The notes beneath the pieces are model-generated. The model searched no databases. It was not told the origin of the DNA and saw only the letters and a list, made by a program, of their open reading frames with translations. Below, piece by piece: positions 1-9,884 of a stretch of 64,000 nt of DNA. Positions within the stretch are counted from its first letter, which is position 1, and each line of letters starts with the position of its first letter. Made by a program: the position numbers and the translations under genes. Source of the DNA: Flavobacteriales bacterium (GTDB lineage: Bacteria > Bacteroidota > Bacteroidia > Flavobacteriales > Flavobacteriaceae); NCBI GenBank assembly GCA_003331305.1, contig QOQB01000003.1, positions 1 to 64,000 of the forward strand, in the 5' to 3' direction.

Positions 1-75
1 ATCCAAATTTGTTCTATTTTAGGTCATTTTATATAAAAAAACGGTCACAGTAAATCAATACTTATAAAAAATAAT

Positions 76-2280
76 TTAAAAATTAAGTTCGAAACCAGCG
101 TAAACACCAAAAGGGTGACCAGGTCTTAGTCCAGCTGGTGCTCTTGAAACGGCATAGCCCTCGTCTAAAAGATTTAAAAATTTTGTTTTCAGCTTAAGGT
201 TAGAACGTAATTTATAAATCATGGAGGCATCTAAAATAAAATACGCAGGAATTTCTACTGAACCATTAGCGGTAGTTGAAAACTTCCCGTTGTAGTTAGA
301 ATTTAAATGGAACTCAAATTTATTAGTTTGTATGCTGATGGCAGTATTTAAACGGTGTTTTGGGATATAGGGGATGCGGTCTCCATTATTAACTTCACCC
401 CAAATATCTTGGGTGCTACCAAAATCAGTTAAAAACTTGGCATTGGTTAGCGTATATGAAATTGAGAAAGGAATTTTTATATCTCCATTTTCCATTAAGT
501 CAGTTGTTATCAGCATTTCTAGCCCGTTGACCAAGGCCTCGCCAGCATTAAACGGATCTAGCTCACCTAATCCACCCGTAGCAGCAAGATCATTTCCTAA
601 AAGATTACTGTAATCATTTTGATATGCTATCAATTCAGCATTAAATGTGTCTACCGAAAATCTAATTCCTGCTTCCAGATTTACACTCTCTTCGGGTTTT
701 TGTCCAACTGAATTTCCTGGTGGTGAAAACCCTTTGTGAATACCACTAAAGACAGATAATTTGTTGTTAAATGTATAGTTGAAGCCAATCCCGGGAATGA
801 GTACAGAAACCTTATTTTCTCTTGATGAAACGTCATTAAGACTCCTCAATGGATTTGATTTCCCAAAATCATCTCTAGACAATTTAATGTTTTCATATCT
901 AATTCCTGGGGATATGGTAAGCCCATTGAATTTATACTTATACATCACGTATGACGCAAATGTGTTTGCTGAACTAATTCTGTTCCCTTGCGCTCCTTTT
1001 TCTCCGTAAGTTTCTAATGACATAAATCCATTAGTTATGGCATAGGTGTCTTCCCATTGGAATCGATCCTCCTCGTCGTAATGGAATCTAAATCCAATTT
1101 CAAGATCATGAAATGAATCATTTTTACCATACCAGTGGTAATCAATTTTTGTTTGTGCTCCTTTAGATAGGTATTTTCTGTTGTTTGCCTTTACTTTCAA
1201 AGCACTTTCTGAATCTAATTCTCCTTTAACGACAGCTATATGCCCTGCGTATTGAGCTGGATTTGATAGTATTTCCGATATTTTTTGCGAGCTGCCATCA
1301 AATACAACGTCATCAAGCTTGTACCAATTTCTTTTAAATTCATTGTGGTAAAAATTGGATGTTATTTTAAAATTTTCTGTAAAGTTAATTTCGTGTGTAA
1401 GCACATATTGAATCTGTTCAGCATCCATTTTGTCTTTTTCTGACCCGCTATATCTCATATAGGGAGCTTTTTCAAAATCGGCTGTTGTTAAGCCTAAATA
1501 CGTTTCGTTAGAAACCTCATCGTAATGATGAAATTTTAACTCCACAACCTGTTTTATTTTAGCATCTTCAGAGGTTTTATACCGAATTTTTGATGATATT
1601 TCGTTAATATCAAATCCTGTATTTAAATTATTTCCAAGCGTTTTAAAACCGTTGGAATTAAAATTTAAGTATTCCAACGAGTAGCCAAAATTTTCAAAGC
1701 TATCTCCAATGGATGTATGAAGCTGACCCGTGTGGAAACTTCCATAAATGCTTCTTACTTTTCCTTCAAATGAGTCGGGAATCCCTGTAGAGACAAAGTT
1801 TATAGCTCCACCTGAAGTATAAGGCCCGTATTGAATTTGACTACTGCCCTTTAAGACCTCTAATGCTTCCATTCTGGCAATGGATGGAAAATAATATGCT
1901 GATGACGCACTGTATGGTGCAGGCGATATTAAAACACCATCCTCCATAATGGCTATTTTAGAACTTCTTTCAGGTGAAGTTCCCCGGATGCTTATATTAG
2001 GTCTCAATCCAAAGCCATCTTCCTCAAAAAAATTGATTCCAGGAATTTTATTTAACGCCCTGTTGATATCCACATAATCAAATTGCGCTAATTCTTCCTT
2101 TGAAAGAAAGTAGGCTGCCCCTGTTCTGTTTTTTGCAACAAACTTGTTACCCAATATCGTATTCCCTTTAATAATAACTTCATCTAGAGGGAAAATAGAA
2201 TCTTTTAAAACTACAGGTTGATTTTGAGCGTTTAACGAAACACAGAATAAAATGGTTAGAAGCAGTAAGGGCTTTTTCAT
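76..2280 (-). CDS. TonB-dependent outer-membrane receptor, FecA-like
   Basis: Outer-membrane beta-barrel receptor that would import a ligand, probably a ferric chelate, using TonB energy. The 734-residue product has a signal peptide (about residues 1-18, ending in LNAQ), a TonB-box-like stretch LDEVIIKG near residue 33, a plug domain (about 45-165, with IPGINFFEEDGFG and SIRG), a long barrel, and a C-terminus ending in Phe as is usual for outer-membrane proteins. It lacks the carboxypeptidase-D-like N-terminal domain of SusC-type receptors and has no SusD partner beside it, so polysaccharide import is less likely. A consensus promoter box lies about 32 bases upstream of the start. The ferric-citrate substrate is inferred from family resemblance only; the family call is secure. 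Confidence 0.88.
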   Translation of the reverse strand: MKKPLLLLTILFCVSLNAQNQPVVLKDSIFPLDEVIIKGNTILGNKFVAKNRTGAAYFLSKEELAQFDYVDINRALNKIPGINFFEEDGFGLRPNISIRGTSPERSSKIAIMEDGVLISPAPYSASSAYYFPSIARMEALEVLKGSSQIQYGPYTSGGAINFVSTGIPDSFEGKVRSIYGSFHTGQLHTSIGDSFENFGYSLEYLNFNSNGFKTLGNNLNTGFDINEISSKIRYKTSEDAKIKQVVELKFHHYDEVSNETYLGLTTADFEKAPYMRYSGSEKDKMDAEQIQYVLTHEINFTENFKITSNFYHNEFKRNWYKLDDVVFDGSSQKISEILSNPAQYAGHIAVVKGELDSESALKVKANNRKYLSKGAQTKIDYHWYGKNDSFHDLEIGFRFHYDEEDRFQWEDTYAITNGFMSLETYGEKGAQGNRISSANTFASYVMYKYKFNGLTISPGIRYENIKLSRDDFGKSNPLRSLNDVSSRENKVSVLIPGIGFNYTFNNKLSVFSGIHKGFSPPGNSVGQKPEESVNLEAGIRFSVDTFNAELIAYQNDYSNLLGNDLAATGGLGELDPFNAGEALVNGLEMLITTDLMENGDIKIPFSISYTLTNAKFLTDFGSTQDIWGEVNNGDRIPYIPKHRLNTAISIQTNKFEFHLNSNYNGKFSTTANGSVEIPAYFILDASMIYKLRSNLKLKTKFLNLLDEGYAVSRAPAGLRPGHPFGVYAGFELNF

Positions 2281-2311
2281 TTAGTTATTTAGAATAGTTT
2301 CAAATTAGGCG

Positions 2312-2319
2312 CAAACATA
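2312..2319 (-). promoter_or_regulatory. Bacteroidota -7 promoter box for the TonB receptor
   Basis: On the minus strand this reads TATGTTTG, a perfect TAnnTTTG box. It implies a start of transcription around 2305-2308 and a leader of about 25-28 bases. Confidence 0.6.
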
Positions 2320-2404
2320 GAGTAGAAATTCAATAAAACCAAATTATTTATATTCAATCTAAATAAATATTATTAACATATATTAGCTTAAAATTACATG
2401 ACAT

Positions 2405-2630
2405 ATGAAATCCAAAATAAACGCTGTGTTAACTATCATTTTAGCTCTTTTCTTCATTTTTAAAGGAATAGATAAAATTCCAATTAAATTAAAACCTATT
2501 ACCCAAAAAGAAATCGTGGAAACTATAGTTGAAAAGGGTTCTTATGAAGCTCCAGTTGGCTATATAATTACCATGAACACAATGCGTCAATCAGGATTTT
2601 TAAGGCTCATAGCTTTTTTTCAAATTTTAG

Positions 2631-2641
<11 letters not shown>
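2405..2641 (+). pseudogene. Truncated DoxX-like membrane protein (5' fragment)
   Basis: The 78-residue product has a hydrophobic N-terminal helix (VLTIILALFFIFKGIDK) and a second hydrophobic segment (LRLIAFFQILAG), the pattern of the first half of DoxX-like four-helix proteins. DoxX proteins are normally about 120-150 residues; here translation stops at TGA directly after ILAGF, where helix 2 should continue. At about position 2640 the sequence changes into an unrelated reading frame resembling a recombinase C-terminus. I read it as a gene broken by deletion or insertion. The DoxX assignment rests on pattern recognition only, and it might still be expressed as a short peptide. Confidence 0.5.
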
Positions 2642-2947
<306 letters not shown>

Positions 2948-2957
2948 ATGTGGAGGG

Positions 2958-2965
2958 CAAAAATA
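2958..2965 (-). promoter_or_regulatory. Promoter box for initiator tRNA
   Basis: Minus strand reads TATTTTTG, a perfect TAnnTTTG box, 11 bases before the tRNA. An upstream TTG lies 19 bases further up, the expected -33 spacing. Confidence 0.6.
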
Positions 2966-3005
2966 CAAAACTTACCTGATTTGACAATACCTCTTTAGCA
3001 ATCAT

Positions 3006-3013
3006 TACCTTTG
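3006..3013 (+). promoter_or_regulatory. Promoter box for era
   Basis: TACCTTTG matches TAnnTTTG exactly; a TTTG (2980-2983) upstream is a plausible -33 element at 22-base spacing. Only 4 bases separate the box from the era ATG, so the messenger is probably leaderless or nearly so. Confidence 0.55.
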
Positions 3014-3017
3014 TAAC

Positions 3018-3890
3018 ATGCATAAAGCTGGTTTTGTAAATATTATTGGTAGTCCAAATGTGGGTAAGTCTACCCTGACCAATGCTATTTTGGGTCAAAA
3101 ATTAGCTATTACTACTGCCAAAGCACAAACTACCCGTCACAGAATCTTAGGCATACGCAATTCCGATGATTATCAGCTTATTCTTTCCGACACACCCGGA
3201 ATTATAGATCCTGTATACAAATTGCAAGAAAGTATGATGGAGGCTATGCAAACCGTTTTTGACGATGCTGATGTGTTAATTTATTTGGTTGAAATCGGTG
3301 AAAAGAAGGGTAAAAGCGAAGATGTAATGAGCCGCTTATCCAAAACAAACAAACCTCTAATTCTTGCCATTAATAAAATTGACACGGGTAATCAAAAGCT
3401 CCTTGAAGAAACGGTTGATGCATGGAAATTGCAATTACCCAATGCGGATATCTGGAGCATATCTGCATTGGAAAAATTTCAAGTAGATACGCTCATTGCA
3501 AAAATAGTGCAGCTGCTTCCCGAACATCCGCCATATTTTCCTAAAGATCAACTAACCGATAGGTCTGAACGCTTTGTTGTTAATGAGGTAATTCGTGAGA
3601 AGATTTTACTCTCATACGACAAAGAAATACCATATGCTGTGGAAGTCGAAACAGAATCATTTAAAGTAAACGAAAGCATCATCAAAATTAGTGCTATCAT
3701 TTATGTGGAGCGTTCTTCGCAAAAAGGAATACTGATTGGACACAAAGGCGCGTCACTTAAAAAAGTAGGCACGCTTGCAAGAAAAGAATTAGAACAGTTT
3801 TTTGATAAAAAAATACACCTCGAGCTTTTTGTGAAAATAAACAAAGATTGGCGCTCAAACCCCAATGCACTAAAACGTTTTGGTTATTGA
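3018..3890 (+). CDS. era: GTPase Era, 16S rRNA/30S assembly factor
   Basis: Era binds the 3' end of 16S rRNA and links small-subunit maturation to growth. The 290-residue protein has the full set of G motifs: GSPNVGKS at residues 11-18, DTPG near 60 and NKID near 120, followed by a C-terminal KH RNA-binding domain (about 205-290) with the GXXG loop visible in IGHKGASLKKVG. Length is normal for the family. It is followed 33 bases later by der on the same strand, but der has its own promoter box, so the two need not be one transcript. Confidence 0.97.
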   Translation: MHKAGFVNIIGSPNVGKSTLTNAILGQKLAITTAKAQTTRHRILGIRNSDDYQLILSDTPGIIDPVYKLQESMMEAMQTVFDDADVLIYLVEIGEKKGKSEDVMSRLSKTNKPLILAINKIDTGNQKLLEETVDAWKLQLPNADIWSISALEKFQVDTLIAKIVQLLPEHPPYFPKDQLTDRSERFVVNEVIREKILLSYDKEIPYAVEVETESFKVNESIIKISAIIYVERSSQKGILIGHKGASLKKVGTLARKELEQFFDKKIHLELFVKINKDWRSNPNALKRFGY

Positions 3891-3903
3891 CCTCAGACTA
3901 AGT

Positions 3904-3911
3904 TACCTTTG
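3904..3911 (+). promoter_or_regulatory. Promoter box for der
   Basis: TACCTTTG, a perfect TAnnTTTG box, 11 bases before the der ATG. It is identical in sequence to the era box. Confidence 0.6.
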
Positions 3912-3922
3912 CACCCATTATT

Positions 3923-5227
3923 ATGAGAAACCTAGTAGCTATTGTTGGCAGGCCTAATGTAGGAAAGTCCACCCTTTTTAATCGATTAGTACAACGTAGA
4001 GAAGCTATTGTTGACTCCTCAAGCGGCGTTACCCGCGACAGGCATTATGGAAAGTCCGATTGGAACGGTCACGAGTTTACCCTTATAGATACGGGCGGCT
4101 ACGTGATTGGAGGCGATGACGATTATGAGAAAGAAATTGATCAGCAAGTCGAAATTGCCATTGAAGAAGCAGATGCTATTATATTTATGGTAGATGTAGA
4201 AACAGGTGCTAATTTGATGGATGAGGAAGTTGCCAAACTACTTCGCAAATCTAACAAGCCTGTTTTTTTAGTTGCGAATAAGGTTGATAATGCTCTTCGT
4301 ATCCCAGCTACGGTTGAGTTTTATTCTATGGGAATGGATAATTTGTTTCATATCTCCGCCATAAATGGAGGTGGTACAGGCGAGTTGTTAGACGCATTGG
4401 TTGAGGCACTTCCGCAACAAACTACCAGCCTGAGAGATGACCTTCCTCGATTTGCGGTGGTAGGAAGACCCAATGCGGGAAAATCTTCATTTGTGAATGC
4501 CCTTATTGGCGAGCCTAGAAACATTGTAAAAGACGAAGCAGGTACAACACGCGACAGCATTGACACGGTATATAACCGTTTTGGATTTGAATTTTGTTTG
4601 GTAGATACTGCAGGAATTCGACGAAAAGCAAAAGTAAAAGCCAACATAGAATTTTATTCTGTGATGCGTGCTTTGCGTTCTATTGAGCATTCAGATGTTT
4701 GTATGCTGGTATATGATGCTACTCGGGGTTTTGACGCACAGGTAAAAAACATTTTTTGGCTAGCAGCACGCAATCATAAAGGAGTGGTGATTTTAGTAAA
4801 TAAGTGGGATTTGGTCGATAAAACCACGCAAACTACCAAGCAAGTTGAAGAACAAATCCGAGCTGAAATAGCGCCTTTTGTCGATGTGCCGATTGTATTT
4901 ATTTCATCCCTAACAAAACAACGCGTATTTAAGGCAATTGAATCAGCAGTTGATGTATATAAAAGACGTTCACAACGCATAGCAACCCGAAAACTAAACG
5001 ATTATATCCTTCCTGTAATTGAAAAAAACCCACCCCCAGCACTAAAAGGGAAATATGTCAAAATTAAATTTGCAACTCAATTACATTCCGCACACCCACA
5101 GTTTGCCTTTTTCTGCAATTTACCCCAGTACGTAAAAGACCCCTACAAGCGATTTCTGGAAAACAAACTTCGCGCCGAATACAATTTTAACGGAGTAACA
5201 ATTGATGTTTTTATTCGAAAAAAGTAG
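3923..5227 (+). CDS. der: Tandem GTPase Der (EngA), 50S assembly factor
   Basis: Der is an essential GTPase for large-subunit assembly. The 434-residue protein has two G domains in tandem: the first with GRPNVGKS at residues 9-16 and DTGG, the second with GRPNAGKS near 181-188, DTAG and NKWD, followed by a C-terminal KH-like domain ending in IDVFIRKK. Length is typical. It ends directly at the stop of the converging MerR-type gene with no intervening bases, so the two transcripts must overlap or end inside each other. Confidence 0.98.
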   Translation: MRNLVAIVGRPNVGKSTLFNRLVQRREAIVDSSSGVTRDRHYGKSDWNGHEFTLIDTGGYVIGGDDDYEKEIDQQVEIAIEEADAIIFMVDVETGANLMDEEVAKLLRKSNKPVFLVANKVDNALRIPATVEFYSMGMDNLFHISAINGGGTGELLDALVEALPQQTTSLRDDLPRFAVVGRPNAGKSSFVNALIGEPRNIVKDEAGTTRDSIDTVYNRFGFEFCLVDTAGIRRKAKVKANIEFYSVMRALRSIEHSDVCMLVYDATRGFDAQVKNIFWLAARNHKGVVILVNKWDLVDKTTQTTKQVEEQIRAEIAPFVDVPIVFISSLTKQRVFKAIESAVDVYKRRSQRIATRKLNDYILPVIEKNPPPALKGKYVKIKFATQLHSAHPQFAFFCNLPQYVKDPYKRFLENKLRAEYNFNGVTIDVFIRKK

Positions 5228-5548
5228 TCACAACTCAGCCTTGATACGCAGTAGCTCTTGACGTATTTTTTGTAGTTTTTTAAGTACGTCCAAGTTCCCT
5301 TTTTTCCCTTTTGTTAGTTGCTTTTTAGCACCTTCTAAAGTAAAACCCCGTTCCTTGACTAAAGCATGTATCAGTTCAAACTTTTCTATGTCTTTGGCGG
5401 AAAATTTGCGAGTACCGCTTTGCGTTTTTTTTGGGCTTATGATTTGAAATTCCTTTTCCCAAAACCGAATAAGTGATGGCTTAACGTCAAAGGCCTCGGC
5501 TACTTCTCCAATGCTGTAATATAGTTTTTCGGATAACTGATGGCGCAT
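5228..5548 (-). CDS. MerR-family DNA-binding regulator, short form
   Basis: A 106-residue protein with an N-terminal MerR winged-helix segment (YYSIGEVAEAFDVKPSLIRFWEKEF, residues about 11-35) and a short helix that would dimerise. There is no C-terminal ligand domain and no cysteine set, so it is not a metal sensor of the classic kind. It starts where the upstream M23 peptidase gene stops (TAATG overlap), indicating translational coupling. The target is unknown; the coupling suggests a link with envelope or peptidoglycan control. Confidence 0.88.
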   Translation of the reverse strand: MRHQLSEKLYYSIGEVAEAFDVKPSLIRFWEKEFQIISPKKTQSGTRKFSAKDIEKFELIHALVKERGFTLEGAKKQLTKGKKGNLDVLKKLQKIRQELLRIKAEL

Positions 5549-6525
5549 TAGTCAAGTGATTGATTTTCCTTATTGGCAGCTTCTAACATCGCTTCAAACT
5601 CCACAGGATTTAAATCACCAGAGTAAAAATTAATTGGATTAACCGCTTTGCCGTCTTTGTGAATTTCATAATGAAGGTGAGGTGCTTGTGAGCGCCCCGT
5701 ATTTCCTACGTATCCAATAATGTCACCGCGTTTAACACGTTGACCTCTTTTTACGTTGTACCCGCTCAAGTGTGCATACAGCGTCACATAACCAAACCCA
5801 TGGTCAATACGGATGTGTTTTCCATAGCCAAGCGCCCTTGCATCAGCACGTTTAACCTTTCCATCGCTTGTGGCATAAATGGGTGTTCCTCGAGGTGCGG
5901 TAAAATCCATTCCTTTGTGCCGCCTACGGGCCTTGGTGAAGGGATCTGTTCGCCAACCAAATCCAGAAGCCATACGCGTCAAATCGTCGTTTGCAATGGG
6001 CTGAATAGATGGTATGGCTGCTAAAAGTTTCTCTTTATCAACCGCTAAGCGTTGTATTTCGTCAAACGATTTAGACTGCACTACCATTTGCTTAGATAGT
6101 ATGTCAAGTCTTTTAGTGGTGCTAATGATCACATCAGAATTGGTAAAACCATCTAAGTTTTTATATCTGTTGGCACCTCCAAATCCAGCTTTTCGAACAT
6201 CCTCAGAAATGGGATTTGTTTCAAAAACTACTCTGTATATTTGGTTATCACGCTCTTGCAAATGCTCCAAAACTTCCTCTACTTGGCCCATTTTGCGTTG
6301 TAATTGCTCGTAGTTGAGTTTATAGTTTTCTAATTCACGTGCTTGAGAAATTTCTGTTGGGGTGCTTAGCATAGGCGTAGAAAGTAAAATCAAAACAAAA
6401 CCTACACCAAAGATGGCAGATGCCGCGATAAACGCCAACACATTGCGTACTTTACGTCTGTTTTTAACCTCTATCTTTCTGTACGAAAGACTATCTTGAT
6501 CGTAGTAATACTTAACCTTTGCCAT
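5548..6525 (-). CDS. Membrane-anchored M23 family metallopeptidase
   Basis: Predicted peptidoglycan-cleaving or divisome-activating protein facing the periplasm. The 325 residues comprise a short cytoplasmic N-terminus, one membrane helix (about 28-50), a coiled-coil region (about 60-130), and a C-terminal M23/LytM domain (about 190-300) with metal-ligand motifs HKGMDF and PHLHYEIH. These retained residues suggest a catalytically active enzyme rather than an EnvC-like activator. It is co-transcribed with the MerR-type gene downstream. A consensus promoter box precedes it with a leader of about 40 bases. Confidence 0.92.
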   Translation of the reverse strand: MAKVKYYYDQDSLSYRKIEVKNRRKVRNVLAFIAASAIFGVGFVLILLSTPMLSTPTEISQARELENYKLNYEQLQRKMGQVEEVLEHLQERDNQIYRVVFETNPISEDVRKAGFGGANRYKNLDGFTNSDVIISTTKRLDILSKQMVVQSKSFDEIQRLAVDKEKLLAAIPSIQPIANDDLTRMASGFGWRTDPFTKARRRHKGMDFTAPRGTPIYATSDGKVKRADARALGYGKHIRIDHGFGYVTLYAHLSGYNVKRGQRVKRGDIIGYVGNTGRSQAPHLHYEIHKDGKAVNPINFYSGDLNPVEFEAMLEAANKENQSLD

Positions 6526-6569
6526 TCAGTAAAATGTACTATTTTTACCCCGTCGAAATGAGTATTAAA

Positions 6570-6577
6570 CAAAGATA
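6570..6577 (-). promoter_or_regulatory. Promoter box for the M23 peptidase / MerR operon
   Basis: Minus strand TATCTTTG, a perfect TAnnTTTG box, 44 bases upstream of the peptidase start. Confidence 0.55.
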
Positions 6578-6607
6578 CATAATTCGCACCAACCATTAAA
6601 CGGTTTC

Positions 6608-9223
6608 ATGAAAGCACAACAAATCCGCGCACAATTTTTAGACTTTTTTGCTGCTAAAAACCATAAAATCGTTCCTTCTGCACCTATGGTGATGAAAGAC
6701 GACCCGACCCTAATGTTTACCAATGCTGGCATGAATCAGTTTAAAGAGTATTTCTTAGGGAATAAAAAAGCAAAAGATACGCGCATTGCAGACACCCAAA
6801 AATGCCTTCGGGTTTCGGGCAAACACAACGATTTGGAAGAAGTAGGAAAAGATACCTACCACCACACCATGTTTGAGATGCTCGGCAATTGGAGTTTTGG
6901 TGACTATTTCAAGAAAGAGGCCATTGCATATGCATGGGAATTTCTGACTGCTGTCATGAAAATTGATAAAAACGATTTGTATGTTACTGTTTTTGAGGGA
7001 GATCAAACAGAGGGGTTAGAAACTGATAATGAAGCCATCGAATTTTGGAAAGCGCATATCGATTCAGAGCGTATTTTGATGGGTTCCAAAAAGGACAACT
7101 TTTGGGAAATGGGCGATCAAGGACCTTGTGGTCCATGCTCCGAAATCCATGTTGATATTAGAAGCGCCGAACAAAAAGTAAAAATTTCAGGGGCCGATCT
7201 TGTCAATCAAGATCACCCTCAAGTGGTCGAGGTGTGGAATTTGGTGTTTATTGAATTCAACCGAAAAGCAAATGGGTCACTAGAAAAACTACCCGAAAAA
7301 CACGTAGATACCGGGATGGGTTTTGAGCGCCTTTGTATGGTAGTGCAAGAAGTACAGTCCAATTATGATACAGACGTGTTCACCCCCCTTATTCGGGAAA
7401 TAGAAACACGCACAGCTACTGCTTACGGGAAAAACGAAGAAATCGATATCGCCATACGTGTCATTGCTGACCACCTTAGGGCAGTCTCCTTTTCCATTGC
7501 CGACGGGCAGTTGCCCTCCAACAATGGTGCAGGCTATGTGATTCGTCGTATTTTACGTCGTGCCATTCGTTATGGCTATACTTTTTTAGACCAAAAAGAA
7601 CCCTTTATTTTTGCGTTAGTAGATACGCTTACCGATCAAATGGGTGCTGCTTTTCCAGAACTTAAGGCACAGCAAAACCTAATTCAAAATGTAATTAAAG
7701 AAGAGGAACAGTCGTTTCTTAAAACCTTGGCTCAAGGTTTGGTGTTGTTGAATCAATTGATTGCTAGTAACAAAGGAAAAGAGCTTTCGGGAGCAAAGGC
7801 GTTTGAGTTATACGACACCTTTGGATTCCCCGTTGACCTTACTGCACTTATTCTTTCGGAAAATAATATGACACTCAACGAAGCTGATTTCAACTCCCAA
7901 ATGGAACAGCAAAAAGCACGTTCTCGTGCTGCTGCACAAGTTGAAACTGAAGATTGGATTGAGCTCCGAAGTGACGATGAGGAAGAATTTGTTGGCTACG
8001 ATACCCTCAAAACCGCCGTCCGTATTGTCCGTTACCGAAAAGTAACGACCAAAAGCGGCGCCTCATTTCAACTGGTGTTTAATCTAACACCGTTCTATCC
8101 AGAAGGGGGAGGACAAGTAGGCGACAAAGGCTACTTGGAAGCACCAAATGGAAATGTTACCTACATCACTGATACCAAACGTGAAAATAATCTTATTGTG
8201 CATGTAGCTAATCAACTTCCTGCAAATCTAAATGCTACATTTACCGCAGTTGTAGATGCTCAAAAGCGTACCGCAACTGCGTGTAACCATACGGCAACAC
8301 ACCTATTGCACCAAGCTTTACAAGCCATTCTTGGCGACCATATTTCCCAAAAGGGATCTATGGTACGTTCGGGATATTTACGCTTCGATTTTTCGCATTT
8401 TGCCAAGCTTACACAAGATGAACTTACGTCTGTTGAGGCATTTGTCAATGCCCGTATTCAAGAGCAAATCGATTTAGAAGAACACCGCAATGTGCCTTTT
8501 CAGCAGGCAATGGATAGCGGAGCCACAGCATTGTTTGGCGAAAAATATGGCGATACGGTACGTACCATTCGTTTTGGTGAATCAATGGAATTGTGCGGGG
8601 GAACACACGTGGCCAATACAGCTGAACTTTGGCATTTTACGATTACTTCCGAGTCGGCAGTAGCTTTTGGAATTAGACGTATTGAAGCCGTTACTTCTGA
8701 CGAAGCTAAAAAACTGGTCTACGACCAAGCTGCCATGGTAGACGAGCTTAAAGTACAGTTGAAAAACCCAAAAAATCTGGTTCAGTCCGTACAGGCTTTA
8801 CAAGACGAAAACACCAAACTACGCAAAGAAATAGAGCAGCTAAATAAGCAATTCGTGCAACAGCTTATTTCAGAACTGGAAAGCAATATTGTTACCCACA
8901 ATGGGAGATCTGTACTACTACAAGAAGTGGCGTTGGATGCTGCTGGAATGAAAGATGCCTTATTCCAATTGGGGAATAATCGCGATGATTTGGTGGCTGT
9001 TCTCGCAAGTCGCAAAAATGACAAACCTATTTTATCTTGCTATGTGTCTAAAGCAATTGCCCAAAATGGAACGATAACTGCGAATGCAATTATCAAAGAA
9101 ATTGGTCAGCACATTCAAGGTGGTGGGGGCGGACAACCGTTTTTTGCTACCGCAGGAGGAAAAAATCCCGACGGCATTCCCAAAGCTTTGGAAGCAGCAA
9201 AAGCCCTTATCGCAGCGGAATAG
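6608..9223 (+). CDS. alaS: Alanyl-tRNA synthetase
   Basis: Charges tRNA-Ala. The 871-residue protein has the class II catalytic core at the N-terminus, the editing domain with zinc-binding residues visible as HTATH (from about residue 561) and CGGTH (C663), a coiled-coil linker (about 715-760), and the C-terminal glycine-rich C-Ala segment ([17 protein letters not shown]). Length is normal. The start ATG follows a 40-base stretch containing TAATTCGC as a weak promoter-box candidate. Confidence 0.98.
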   Translation: MKAQQIRAQFLDFFAAKNHKIVPSAPMVMKDDPTLMFTNAGMNQFKEYFLGNKKAKDTRIADTQKCLRVSGKHNDLEEVGKDTYHHTMFEMLGNWSFGDYFKKEAIAYAWEFLTAVMKIDKNDLYVTVFEGDQTEGLETDNEAIEFWKAHIDSERILMGSKKDNFWEMGDQGPCGPCSEIHVDIRSAEQKVKISGADLVNQDHPQVVEVWNLVFIEFNRKANGSLEKLPEKHVDTGMGFERLCMVVQEVQSNYDTDVFTPLIREIETRTATAYGKNEEIDIAIRVIADHLRAVSFSIADGQLPSNNGAGYVIRRILRRAIRYGYTFLDQKEPFIFALVDTLTDQMGAAFPELKAQQNLIQNVIKEEEQSFLKTLAQGLVLLNQLIASNKGKELSGAKAFELYDTFGFPVDLTALILSENNMTLNEADFNSQMEQQKARSRAAAQVETEDWIELRSDDEEEFVGYDTLKTAVRIVRYRKVTTKSGASFQLVFNLTPFYPEGGGQVGDKGYLEAPNGNVTYITDTKRENNLIVHVANQLPANLNATFTAVVDAQKRTATACNHTATHLLHQALQAILGDHISQKGSMVRSGYLRFDFSHFAKLTQDELTSVEAFVNARIQEQIDLEEHRNVPFQQAMDSGATALFGEKYGDTVRTIRFGESMELCGGTHVANTAELWHFTITSESAVAFGIRRIEAVTSDEAKKLVYDQAAMVDELKVQLKNPKNLVQSVQALQDENTKLRKEIEQLNKQFVQQLISELESNIVTHNGRSVLLQEVALDAAGMKDALFQLGNNRDDLVAVLASRKNDKPILSCYVSKAIAQNGTITANAIIKEIGQHIQGGGGGQPFFATAGGKNPDGIPKALEAAKALIAAE

Positions 9224-9238
9224 TTCAATTACATTTTG

Positions 9239-9784
9239 CTATTCATTGGCATTTGGCGGGTATGCAGCCAATATCTCGGTGACAAACACACGAATGCGTT
9301 CCTCGCGTTCTTGCGGCGTTCCTTTGCTTAAACTCCCAGTGCCTTTGCCCTGCCATACTAGTTTTTTGCTAGTGGCATCAATAATATCAATATAAAGTAG
9401 TCCTGTTGTAGTGGTATTCACATTATACGGCCTGTTAAAACCCCAGCCCCAGCCCCAACCGCCGTAAGGACCGTAAAATGGACTGCCCCAACCCAAATAA
9501 CTTTCGCTAACACGTACATTTTTTTCTGCTTTGGTATGAAAACTGATAAGAACATCTGGTGTTTCAGAAGCACTAAATCCTTTGGTGGGAAGCGTGCTTT
9601 CGAGAGCCCTTAACACACGACGTTTATCCAAATCTGAGATTTCAACCTTGTCTATTCCAGGTTTAAAAAAAGCATAGGTGGTATAGGTGCTAAAGTCTAC
9701 ATTCGTATCATAATCGCTAGAAATTCGAATGGAAGCACATGACGTTAAGATTAGCGCAGTGGCAAAAAGAATAAACCGTTTCAT
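9239..9784 (-). CDS. DUF4136 lipoprotein
   Basis: Exported lipoprotein of unknown function. The 181-residue product has a lipoprotein signal with the box LTSC and predicted lipidated Cys16, followed by the DUF4136 fold (DYDTNVDFSTYTTYAFF near the start, GLLYIDIIDATSKKLVWQGKG further on). A Gly/Trp/Tyr-rich loop (GPYGGWGWGWGF) sits mid-protein, as is common in this family. It converges on alaS with a 15-base gap. It is likely attached to a periplasm-facing membrane leaflet. Confidence 0.85.
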   Translation of the reverse strand: MKRFILFATALILTSCASIRISSDYDTNVDFSTYTTYAFFKPGIDKVEISDLDKRRVLRALESTLPTKGFSASETPDVLISFHTKAEKNVRVSESYLGWGSPFYGPYGGWGWGWGFNRPYNVNTTTTGLLYIDIIDATSKKLVWQGKGTGSLSKGTPQEREERIRVFVTEILAAYPPNANE

Positions 9785-9873
9785 TGTATAATTTTTTTAA
9801 AATTACACAAAAAATATGCCGAAAACACGTTTACATTTTTATGCGTAGCGTTTACATCCTAAAAGCAATACAC

Positions 9874-9881
9874 TACTTTTG
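9874..9881 (+). promoter_or_regulatory. Promoter box overlapping the start of the ACC deaminase-like gene
   Basis: TACTTTTG, a perfect TAnnTTTG box, ends only three bases before the ATG at 9885. This argues against use of the in-frame TTG at 9879, which would lie inside the box, and suggests a leaderless messenger. Confidence 0.55.
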
Positions 9882-9884
9882 AGT

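Noticed and set aside
4348-4690. Antisense frames inside der and other long genes
   Set aside because: These are shadow frames with no promoter, no recognisable motifs and improbable compositions (rich in Cys/Ser/His).
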